Positions 1 to 6,485 of a DNA stretch of 10,123 nucleotides are shown piece after piece. The number at the start of each line of letters is the position of its first letter. Position 1 is the stretch's first letter. Source of the DNA: DATIHT01 sp964348615 (GTDB lineage: Bacteria > Patescibacteriota > Microgenomatia > Curtissbacterales > GWA2-41-24). The stretch lies in the NCBI GenBank assembly GCA_964348615.1, contig CAYGDE010000025.1, positions 1 to 10,123 on the forward strand, read 5' to 3'. The notes beneath the pieces are model-generated. The model was not told where the DNA came from and made no database searches. It worked only from the letters and a program-made list of their open reading frames with translations. Position numbers and translations under genes: made by a program.

Positions 1-2235
1 CCTATACCCGCAGATGCTATCCTTGGTCTTTATCACCCTTTTAGGGATATTACAATAGATGGTTTTGCCCCCGGCAAATTTCCAATTAAAAATCCACTTA
101 TCACCGATCCTGTTATTCAAACTTATCCTTGGAGAACGCTAATAGCCGACAATATTAAAAATCTCAATCTTCCTCTTTGGAATCCTTATAGTTTTTCTGG
201 CCAGCCGCTTCTTGCCAATATACAATCTGCACCCTTTACAATTTTTAATGTATTTTTCTTATTATTTGGGCAAAACGTAGCTTGGATGTTGCAAATAATC
301 ACAACAACCATTCTTGCCGGTGTTTTTATGTTTCTTTATCTTAGAGAGATTAAACTTTCAAAAGAAGCTGCTCTTTTTGGTTCACTTACCCTGCCATTTT
401 CTGGTTTTTTCGTAGCTTCCATGACCTGGGGCACTGTCATAACTTGTGCCATGTATTTGCCGCTAATTTTATTCCTCTTAGAAAAAATCTCAAAGAAAAT
501 TTCCTTAACCTATTTTTTGTTACTTATTTTTGTCACATCTCAAATTATTTTTTCCGGCCACCCCCAAACGGCATTGTACATATTTGGAGTAAGTATTCTG
601 TATGCACTGTTTAAGTACGTAGCTACAAAAAATATCAAGTTCTTAATTGTTTCTTTATCGTGTATTGTACTTGGTTTTTTAATAGCATCCCCACAACTTT
701 TGCCCACAATCGAGTTTATTAAACTTTCCGCAAGAAATTTAGACCAAGCGTATACAAATGGAAGGCTGGATTGGTTTATTCCTCCTCAAAATCTTGTTCA
801 ACTTGTCGCTCCAGACTATTTTGGTAATCCGACAACCGCAAACTATTGGGGGATATGGAATTACACTGAATTTGTAAGCTTCATGGGTATTATTCCGCTT
901 GGCATGGTAGTGCTTTCTTTTTTCAAGAAAAATGAATATAAAAATTTTTTTGTCGGTCTTCTAATTTTTAGTTTATTGCTAGGTCTTGCCAATCCCATTT
1001 CTAAAATCCCATTTGTTTTCAATATTCCGTTTTTATCAACACTCCAACCTTCAAGGATAATTTTTTTGATTGATTTTTCACTTTGCGTGTTGGCAAGTTT
1101 TGGTTTGGAGTTTTTTCTCGAGTCCAAAAGGAAAAAACAAATAATTTTCGCAGTCTGTTTTTTACTTACAACGACAACCGCAATTGCAGCGTTTACATAC
1201 CTAAATAAGGATATTTTTGCACAAATAACTCTTTTGGATGCCAGATCTATTGCGCTTCGAAACTTAGTGATCCCAAGTGTTTTTGTTGCTATTTTTGTCA
1301 TAATTTGTGCACTAAAAGTGGCAAATTTCCCAAAAGTTGTGATCGTACTTGTAGTTTTTGCAGCGACCATTGTTGAACTTTTTAGGTTTGGTTATAAATT
1401 TACTCCCTTTTCAAAAGCATCATGGATTTTCCCTGACACGAAAATAACCCAATATCTGCAGCAGGTGCCCAAACCCTTCAGAATAATGTCAACAGACCGG
1501 CGTATAATGCACCCTAACATTTCTTCGGTATATAAAATCGAAACAATCGAAGGTTACGACCCCTTATATCTTAAAGACTATGCCCAGTACATTTCAGTTA
1601 TGCAATCAAATAATCCCGCAACAGAAGTGTCCTCATTCAACAGAATACTTACGCCACAAGTTTTATCCTCCAAACTTGTCGATCTTGCAAATACTAAGTA
1701 CGTATTATCTTTTGATGAGATCAGCACGCCTCAGTTTGAAAAAGTCCTAGAAGAAGGTGAAACAAAAGTTTATCTAAACAAAAATGCTCTGCCGCGAGCT
1801 TTTTTTGTTGAAGATGTCATCCCCACAACCAATAAACAGGAAGAGTATGCATTTTTATTAAGACCAGATTTCGATCTGTCGACAAAAGCCACAGCGCAAG
1901 AGTATTCTTACGTCACTCAACCCTCATATGCCACAGCCCAAATCTCAACCTATACAGACTCAACAATAATCATAGAGACTGAGTCAGCCAGGTTTAAACC
2001 GCTCGTGGTTACAAATATCAATTACCCGGGGTGGCAAGCAAAAATAGACGGAAAAGCATCAAAGATTTTCACTGCAAATGCCATTTTTCAATTAGTAGAA
2101 GTGCCTAGCGGAAAACACACCGTTGAATTTAAATTTCGACCCAAATCCTTCTATAATGGACTATACGCTTCCGCAGCAGGCATAATTGTTGCAGTAGGAA
2201 GCGCAATTCTTATATGGCGCAAAAAATTTCAGTAG
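1..2235 (+). CDS. YfhO-family multi-pass membrane protein, 5' partial
   Basis: The reading frame is open from the first base, so the ATG at 286 is an internal Met and the gene starts left of the window; 744 residues are visible. The visible N-terminus has the YfhO-type periplasmic loop: PWR (residues 43-45) and LWNPYSFSGQP (59-69), which usually follows the first helix of these proteins. About ten hydrophobic segments follow, up to roughly residue 460, then a soluble extracytoplasmic domain ending in the typical YPGW..IDG module (about 675-684) and a last helix (about 720-741) before a short RKKFQ tail. In Gram-positives YfhO adds sugars to teichoic acid using a lipid-linked donor. In CPR genomes such proteins are common beside GT2 genes, so a GT-C-like surface-glycan transferase is the inferred role; the substrate is unknown. 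It overlaps the next gene by 22 nt. Confidence 0.88.
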   Translation, partial: PIPADAILGLYHPFRDITIDGFAPGKFPIKNPLITDPVIQTYPWRTLIADNIKNLNLPLWNPYSFSGQPLLANIQSAPFTIFNVFFLLFGQNVAWMLQIITTTILAGVFMFLYLREIKLSKEAALFGSLTLPFSGFFVASMTWGTVITCAMYLPLILFLLEKISKKISLTYFLLLIFVTSQIIFSGHPQTALYIFGVSILYALFKYVATKNIKFLIVSLSCIVLGFLIASPQLLPTIEFIKLSARNLDQAYTNGRLDWFIPPQNLVQLVAPDYFGNPTTANYWGIWNYTEFVSFMGIIPLGMVVLSFFKKNEYKNFFVGLLIFSLLLGLANPISKIPFVFNIPFLSTLQPSRIIFLIDFSLCVLASFGLEFFLESKRKKQIIFAVCFLLTTTTAIAAFTYLNKDIFAQITLLDARSIALRNLVIPSVFVAIFVIICALKVANFPKVVIVLVVFAATIVELFRFGYKFTPFSKASWIFPDTKITQYLQQVPKPFRIMSTDRRIMHPNISSVYKIETIEGYDPLYLKDYAQYISVMQSNNPATEVSSFNRILTPQVLSSKLVDLANTKYVLSFDEISTPQFEKVLEEGETKVYLNKNALPRAFFVEDVIPTTNKQEEYAFLLRPDFDLSTKATAQEYSYVTQPSYATAQISTYTDSTIIIETESARFKPLVVTNINYPGWQAKIDGKASKIFTANAIFQLVEVPSGKHTVEFKFRPKSFYNGLYASAAGIIVAVGSAILIWRKKFQ

Positions 2236-3134
2236 TAATCCCTAATTACAACGGAAAGGAAATACTTTCAAAAAATCTTCCGCTTGTTCTAAAATATTGT
2301 CCAGATTTTGAAATTATTATAGTAGATGATGCCTCGACAGACGATTCAGTACAATTTGTAAAAGATAATTTCAAAAAAGTTAAATTGGTAACTTTTGAAA
2401 AAAACCAAGGCTTTGCTGTTGCCGCAAATACTGGGGTTAATGCTGCATCTGCGCCGCTTGTACTGCTTTTGAACTCAGATGTATGCCCAACTGAAGGTTT
2501 TTTAAAAGAAGCCCTTGTGCATTTTAAAAGCAAAGAAGTATTTGCAGTTGGTCTTTCGGACAGAAGCCATGAAGATGATAAAATTATAATAAGAGGTAGG
2601 GGAGGAGTAAAATTTACAAAAGGATTTTTACTCCATTTTGCCAAAAATCCAAAAGCTGGACAAACTTTTTGGGTATCCGGTGGATCAAGTCTTTTTGACA
2701 AAAAAAAGTTTCTAGAACTTGGTGGGTTTGACAAAATTTATGCACCATTTTACTGGGAAGATATAGATCTTTGTTATCGTGCAAGAAAAAATGGTAATGT
2801 TTGTCTTTATGAGCCAAAATCTGAAGTTGATCATTATCATCAAGAAGGAGCAATAAAAAGAAATTATTCTGCATTTTATATAAAAACAGTGTCTTACAAA
2901 AACCAGTTTATTTTTGTTTGGAAAAATATTTCAGACTATTCATTAATCATAAAGCATATTCTCTGGCTTCCTTACCATTTCGCAAAAGCACTTTTGTCAC
3001 AAAACTTGCCATTTTTTGTAGGTTTTTTATGGGCAATTTCCACAATTCCCCATCTTATCTTCAACTTCCAATTACAAACTACCAACTACCAACTATCAGA
3101 TAAGGAGGTTTTAAGTGGCTTTGAAGAGCAATAA
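2214..3134 (+). CDS. GT2 family glycosyltransferase with C-terminal membrane-associated segment
   Basis: A GT-A fold inverting glycosyltransferase of 306 residues. It shows the nucleotide-binding start SVVIPNYNG (6-14), VDDAS (37-41), a DXD-equivalent LLNSD (85-89), and the acceptor-side motif FYWEDIDLCYRA (179-190). The last of these is typical of rhamnosyl/galactosyl-type WcaA-like GT2 enzymes. Residues about 243-290 are hydrophobic, probably one or two membrane-anchoring helices, placing it on the inner face of the membrane. The ATG lies inside the upstream YfhO gene, with only a weak AGGAA at 2196-2200, so translation is probably coupled. The last roughly 20 residues (QLQTTNYQLSDKEVLSGFEEQ) are encoded by a heptanucleotide repeat and by sequence overlapping the next gene, and look like an accidental extension past the natural end. 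The sugar and acceptor cannot be deduced. Confidence 0.92.
   Translation: MAQKISVVIPNYNGKEILSKNLPLVLKYCPDFEIIIVDDASTDDSVQFVKDNFKKVKLVTFEKNQGFAVAANTGVNAASAPLVLLLNSDVCPTEGFLKEALVHFKSKEVFAVGLSDRSHEDDKIIIRGRGGVKFTKGFLLHFAKNPKAGQTFWVSGGSSLFDKKKFLELGGFDKIYAPFYWEDIDLCYRARKNGNVCLYEPKSEVDHYHQEGAIKRNYSAFYIKTVSYKNQFIFVWKNISDYSLIIKHILWLPYHFAKALLSQNLPFFVGFLWAISTIPHLIFNFQLQTTNYQLSDKEVLSGFEEQ
3061..3102 (+). repeat. Degenerate heptanucleotide tandem repeat (consensus CCAACTA)
   Basis: Six consecutive 7-mers can be read: TCAACTT, CCAATTA, CAAACTA, CCAACTA, CCAACTA, TCAGATA. The two middle copies are identical, the next nearest differ by one or two bases, and the outer ones are more diverged. The array lies within the last codons of the first GT2 gene and ends directly at the AAGGAGGT ribosome binding site of the second. 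It resembles the short tandemly repeated heptamers known from cyanobacteria and often seen at gene ends in other bacteria. The unit is not a multiple of three, so copy-number change would shift frame. Confidence 0.7.
3102..3109 (+). promoter_or_regulatory. Strong Shine-Dalgarno site for the second GT2 gene
   Basis: AAGGAGGT, complementary to the 16S anti-SD, lies 5 nt before the GTG at 3115. It fixes GTG as the start and is the only near-perfect SD seen in the window. It sits inside the coding region of the preceding gene, so ribosomes finishing that gene pass over it. Confidence 0.88.
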
Positions 3135-3888
3135 CGTCCTTTGGGATCCATCTAGAAATCCTAAAATTATTGTCGTTATGCCGGCATATAACGCTGAAAA
3201 AACCGTTAAAAAAACCTATATGGACCTACCCAAAGATCTTATTTCTGAAGTAATTCTAGTAGACGATGCTTCCAAAGATGAAACTGTGCAAAAAGCAAAA
3301 GAACTGGGAATTTCTGTTTACATTCATAAAAAAAATACGGGATATGGGGGTAATCAAAAAACATGCTACGACGAGGCACTAAAGCGGAATCCAGATGTAG
3401 TTGTTATGGTTCACCCAGATTATCAATATGATGCAAAGCTAGTAGGTGTTTTGTGCGAGCCGATTGTAAACGGAAGAGCAGATATAATGCTTGGATCAAG
3501 GATACAAACACGTAGCCAGGTTCTTGCAGGGGGCATGCCGCTATGGAAATATTTTGCAAACAGGTTTCTAACCCTTTTTGAAAACCTCAGTATGGGTCTC
3601 AACCTTTCAGAATACCATACAGGATTACGAGCTTTTTCAAAAGAAGTACTTGAAACAATTCCATACCATCAATATTCAGATGATTTCGTTTTTGACCAGC
3701 ATATTTTAATATCCGCTCTGTCATATGGATTTGTTATTTCAGAAGTTCCAGTTCCATGTAAATACTTCAAAGAAGCTTCATCTATCAATTTCAAACGTTC
3801 CACAAAATACGGGCTCTCGACAATTTGGACTGTGATGTCATATTTAGCACACCAGTCCGGCATTTTTAAGAGCAGATTTTTTAAATGA
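3115..3888 (+). CDS. GT2 family glycosyltransferase, polyprenyl-phosphate/DPM1-like
   Basis: A 257-residue GT2 protein with GTG start set by the Shine-Dalgarno site at 3102-3109. Visible motifs are IIVVMPAYNAEKT (18-30), VDDASKDET (49-57), KNTGYGGNQKTCY (73-85), HPDYQYD (100-106) in the metal-binding DXD position, GSR (127-129) and SEYHTGLRAFS (165-175). These match the dolichol-phosphate-mannose-synthase-like branch, which transfers sugar from a nucleotide donor to polyprenyl phosphate or to a lipid-linked acceptor. No C-terminal transmembrane helices are present, unlike GtrB/ArnC-type members, so the protein should be soluble or peripheral. It overlaps the first GT2 gene by 20 nt and the dihydroorotase by 4 nt (ATGA). 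A role in supplying lipid-linked sugar to the YfhO-like protein is an inference from position. Confidence 0.92.
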   Translation: MALKSNNVLWDPSRNPKIIVVMPAYNAEKTVKKTYMDLPKDLISEVILVDDASKDETVQKAKELGISVYIHKKNTGYGGNQKTCYDEALKRNPDVVVMVHPDYQYDAKLVGVLCEPIVNGRADIMLGSRIQTRSQVLAGGMPLWKYFANRFLTLFENLSMGLNLSEYHTGLRAFSKEVLETIPYHQYSDDFVFDQHILISALSYGFVISEVPVPCKYFKEASSINFKRSTKYGLSTIWTVMSYLAHQSGIFKSRFFK

Positions 3889-4946
3889 GAAACAACATTA
3901 TTAAACTTCCCGGGCTGGTTGATGTCCATGTTCACCTAAGAGAACCAGGCGCTGTGCAAAAAGAAGATTTCTCAACAGGTACAAAAGCAGCAATAGCCGG
4001 CGGCTATACGCAAGTACTAGACATGCCCAACAATAGCACTCCAACCGTGTCGGAAAAAGCCTTAAAAGAAAAACAAAAATTAGCAAATGGCAAAATTTGG
4101 TGCGACTTAGGTTTTCATTTTGGTGCCAACGCCCAGTCGACACAATTTTTCAACAAAGTAAAAAAAGATGTTTTTGGTCTAAAAATTTACATGAGTCATA
4201 CCACTGGACCATTGATAGTGGACAAAAACAAAGATTTAGAGTCAATTTTTAAATTATGGCCAGGTTATATTCCCATAATGATTCACGCAGAAGGCGAGAT
4301 GGTGGAAACTGCTATAAAACTTTCCAAAAAATATCAAAAAGCAATTCATATATGTCACGTCACTTACGACCAATTAAAATCAATTGAAAAAGGTCGCAAA
4401 GAAGGTCAAATGATAAGTTGTGAGGTGACACCTCACCATCTTTTTTTAAGCAATGTAGATTTGCAAAAACTCAAGGGATTCGGTGTTATGAAACCTCCAC
4501 TTCTTTCTAAAAAAGATCAAGCGAAGCTTTGGGACAATTTAGATAAAATAGATATTATTGCAACCGACCACGCGCCACACACAAAAAAAGAGAAAACGCA
4601 AAAAAACCCACTTTTTGGAGTGACAGGTCTTGAAACAACCCTCCCACTAATGTTTACCGCAATTGCTCAAGGGAAATTAACAACAGAAAAGTTAATAGAA
4701 ATGTGTGCCACAAATCCTAGGAGAATTTTCAAATTACCTCAGCAAAACGATACGTTTGTTCTTGTAGATTTCTCCCAAACATATAAAATATCCGCAAGTA
4801 ATTTTTTCACAAAAAACAAGTGGACACCCTTTGAAGGGATGCCTGGAAGGGGAGAGATTAAAAAAGTTGTTTTAAGAGGTAAAGTTATTTTTGAAAATGG
4901 TCAATTTTCACAAAAACCAACTGGGAGAGTAATTAGTCCAGTCTAA
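3885..4946 (+). CDS. pyrC: Dihydroorotase, CAD-like (amidohydrolase superfamily)
   Basis: Dihydroorotase catalyses the reversible cyclisation of N-carbamoyl-aspartate to dihydroorotate, the third step of pyrimidine synthesis. All metal ligands expected of the family are visible: HVH (15-17), the carbamylated Lys in GLKIYM (K100), HAE (H134), ICHV (H158) and ATDHAPH (D228). CEVTPHHLFLS (179-189) and DMPNN (46-50) also fit. The C-terminus (NPRRIFKLP, WTPFEGMPGRGEIKKVVLRG) closely resembles the dihydroorotase domain of animal CAD. At 353 residues it is short, because it starts almost at the HxH strand and lacks most of the N-terminal beta-sandwich of class I enzymes. Its ATG overlaps the TGA of the glycosyltransferase gene. 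A related cyclic amidohydrolase is the alternative, but the match favours dihydroorotase. The TAA shares bases with the stop of the opposing gene. Confidence 0.9.
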   Translation: MRNNIIKLPGLVDVHVHLREPGAVQKEDFSTGTKAAIAGGYTQVLDMPNNSTPTVSEKALKEKQKLANGKIWCDLGFHFGANAQSTQFFNKVKKDVFGLKIYMSHTTGPLIVDKNKDLESIFKLWPGYIPIMIHAEGEMVETAIKLSKKYQKAIHICHVTYDQLKSIEKGRKEGQMISCEVTPHHLFLSNVDLQKLKGFGVMKPPLLSKKDQAKLWDNLDKIDIIATDHAPHTKKEKTQKNPLFGVTGLETTLPLMFTAIAQGKLTTEKLIEMCATNPRRIFKLPQQNDTFVLVDFSQTYKISASNFFTKNKWTPFEGMPGRGEIKKVVLRGKVIFENGQFSQKPTGRVISPV

Positions 4947-5389
4947 GGTGAGGGGGTCGGACTTTCAGCTGCTACTATACAAGGGTCTAGTTTGGATTTC
5001 TCGTCTACTGTTAAGGTCGAAGTATCACCCGATTGTAATATCTTTTGAATCGTCTCTGTGGTCAAAGCTTGTTTTATACATTCAATATTTACTGTTCCTA
5101 CGCCCGGTAGCTCCGTTTCTGTTGGTGCTTGGCTAACATCAGGACTACCTGCATTGGAAGAAGCCAAAATAGATTTTAGTGCACCCTGTCTAATTTGCCC
5201 GACGATTAACAAAAGAAAAAATGTACCAATCAAAATCCATTGAAGATGAAAAACAATAGATAGAATTTCGTCTAATTTGTGTAGTATAGGTTTTGAATGA
5301 GGTTTGGGGTCTCCAGAGTTTTTCTCGATATCCACAGACATCAAATCAACATTGGTCTTTTTTGCACTCACAACTTTTTTTCTTGCCAT
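4943..5389 (-). CDS. Unrecognised single-pass membrane protein
   Basis: I do not recognise a family. The frame is open back to a TTG at 5428, but I chose the ATG at 5389 (MARKKVVSAKK) because it is the first ATG and gives a normal basic N-terminus; the product is 148 residues. Residues 1-40 are polar and Lys-rich, about 41-65 form one strongly hydrophobic helix (LSIVFHLQWILIGTFFLLLIV), and the rest is a Ser/Thr/Pro-rich region. Two cysteines (C104 and C137) flank a short helical segment, and the tail is ESPTPSP. The positive N-terminus suggests cytoplasm-in with the C-terminal domain outside, where the cysteines could pair. It is tail-to-tail with the dihydroorotase, stop codons overlapping at 4943-4946, and divergent from msrB. 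Confidence 0.72.
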   Translation of the reverse strand: MARKKVVSAKKTNVDLMSVDIEKNSGDPKPHSKPILHKLDEILSIVFHLQWILIGTFFLLLIVGQIRQGALKSILASSNAGSPDVSQAPTETELPGVGTVNIECIKQALTTETIQKILQSGDTSTLTVDEKSKLDPCIVAAESPTPSP

Positions 5390-5463
5390 ATAGTGGGATA
5401 GCTTAATTATTTTTAAAAGAAAAAGCAAGTAGGTGATCTTAAAGTGAGATATAATATAACGTA
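5390..5463. promoter_or_regulatory. Divergent intergenic promoter region
   Basis: This 74-bp AT-rich gap separates the minus-strand membrane protein from msrB. On the plus strand TATAAT at 5450-5455 ends 8 nt before the msrB ATG, with no Shine-Dalgarno site between, so the transcript would start at or next to the ATG. I see no convincing -35 at the expected distance. On the minus strand only weak elements are present: TTGCTT (5423-5428) and TAAGCT (5400-5405) with 17-bp spacing, and an AT-rich TATATT (5453-5458) overlapping the plus-strand box. Confidence 0.6.
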
Positions 5464-5853
5464 ATGGACCAAAAAAAATTAGAAGAGGCTAAGAAAAAAT
5501 TAACACCCGAACAATACAATATTTGTTTTTTAAAAGGTACTGAACCTCCAGGGAGTGGCAAGTACACACACAACAAGGCCAAGGGAATGTACTATTGTGT
5601 AGTTTGCAAAAAACCTCTTTTTTCATCAGACGCAAAATTTGAAAGCTCAACAGGTTGGCCTAGTTTTGACAGAATAGTGGAAGAAGGGAATGTTAAGTTG
5701 GAAAAAGACCTATCTCTTGGAATGTTAAGAACTGAAGTACAATGTGCAAATTGCACAAGTCATCTAGGGCATGTTTTTGATGACGGTCCAACAAAGACCG
5801 GCAAACGTTTTTGTATTAATTCTCTTGCCCTAGATTTTAAAGAAAATTTATGA
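5464..5853 (+). CDS. msrB: Peptide-methionine (R)-S-oxide reductase MsrB
   Basis: MsrB reduces the R-epimer of methionine sulfoxide in proteins, using thioredoxin or a similar reductant, in the cytoplasm here since no signal peptide is present. The 129-residue protein is a complete stand-alone MsrB domain. It has two zinc-binding CxxC pairs (C45/C48 in CVVC, C94/C97 in CANC), the substrate-pocket motif STGWPSF (62-68), HLGHVFDDGP (100-109), and the catalytic cysteine C117 in RFCINSLAL. It leads an operon with an exonuclease (ATGA overlap) and a phosphoesterase. MsrA is not visible nearby. A TATAAT box 8 nt upstream of the ATG and no Shine-Dalgarno site indicate probable leaderless translation. 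Confidence 0.96.
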   Translation: MDQKKLEEAKKKLTPEQYNICFLKGTEPPGSGKYTHNKAKGMYYCVVCKKPLFSSDAKFESSTGWPSFDRIVEEGNVKLEKDLSLGMLRTEVQCANCTSHLGHVFDDGPTKTGKRFCINSLALDFKENL

Positions 5854-6485
5854 ATCTTTTTTTTGACATTGAAACGATTCCTGCTGCCCAAGAGCAACAT
5901 GAAATCTTAAAACAAATTCATACAAAAAAGTTAGAAGACGGAAAAAAGGTCAGTGACAACTTCAGAGAATATTTAGAAGCAACTAGTTTTGATGGTGCGT
6001 TTGGAAGAATTATTTGCATCGGATATGCAAAAGACGATGAACCTGTTGAGGTTTTAAAAGGTGACGAAAAACAAATACTGAAAGATTTCTGGGAAATTAG
6101 CAAAAAAGCCCTTCTGTTTATCGGTTTTAACAATATGGATTTTGATCTGCGCTTTATATATCAAAGGTCTGTAATTAACCGTGTTGAACCAACTCGAAAC
6201 TTGAGTTTTGCCAGATACAGAAATGATCCGATTTTTGACATTATGCACGAATGGAATAAATGGGATTTCAGGTCTCATATATCTTTAGATTCGCTTGCCA
6301 AAGCGCTGGGTATTAAAAGCTCCAAAGGAGGAGAAATAGAGGGAAAAAATGTTTGGCAGGCATATCAAGAAGATAAAATTGACCAAATTTGTGCTTACTG
6401 TAAAAAAGATGTCGAAGTCACCAGGCAAATTTACAATCGAATGACATTTGAAAACCAACAGCAATTGTCGAAAAATCATGGATAA
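5850..6485 (+). CDS. PolB-like 3'-5' exonuclease (DnaQ/RNase H fold)
   Basis: A 211-residue protein matching the predicted 3'-5' exonuclease family related to the exonuclease domain of family-B DNA polymerases, without a polymerase domain. Visible catalytic motifs are Exo I, FFDIET (D6, E8); Exo II, GFNNMDFDL (92-100, with D97 and D99); and Exo III, YCKKDVEVT (Y183, D187). HISLDSLAKALGIKSSKGGEIEGK (143-166) is also typical of these proteins. It should remove nucleotides from DNA 3' ends using two metal ions; proofreading or repair in trans is inferred. The start overlaps the msrB stop (ATGA), with only an A-rich stretch upstream and no Shine-Dalgarno site. The stop lies 8 nt into the phosphoesterase gene, so both DNA enzymes are probably made together. 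Confidence 0.88.
   Translation: MNLFFDIETIPAAQEQHEILKQIHTKKLEDGKKVSDNFREYLEATSFDGAFGRIICIGYAKDDEPVEVLKGDEKQILKDFWEISKKALLFIGFNNMDFDLRFIYQRSVINRVEPTRNLSFARYRNDPIFDIMHEWNKWDFRSHISLDSLAKALGIKSSKGGEIEGKNVWQAYQEDKIDQICAYCKKDVEVTRQIYNRMTFENQQQLSKNHG

Noticed and set aside
286..288. ATG at 286 as the start of the YfhO-like protein
   Set aside because: The frame is open upstream to base 1 and encodes conserved YfhO motifs (PWR, LWNPYSFSGQP), so this Met is internal.
861..1370. Minus-strand open frame of 169 codons
   Set aside because: Antisense to the YfhO gene, low-complexity Thr/Lys/Ser composition, no recognisable motif or start signal.
2246..2734. Minus-strand open frame of 162 codons
   Set aside because: Antisense to the first GT2 gene, whose catalytic motifs are intact on the plus strand.
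5390..5428. TTG-start extension of the minus-strand membrane protein
   Set aside because: It adds 13 residues from an A/T-rich intergenic stretch; the ATG at 5389 is simpler, though the extension cannot be excluded.
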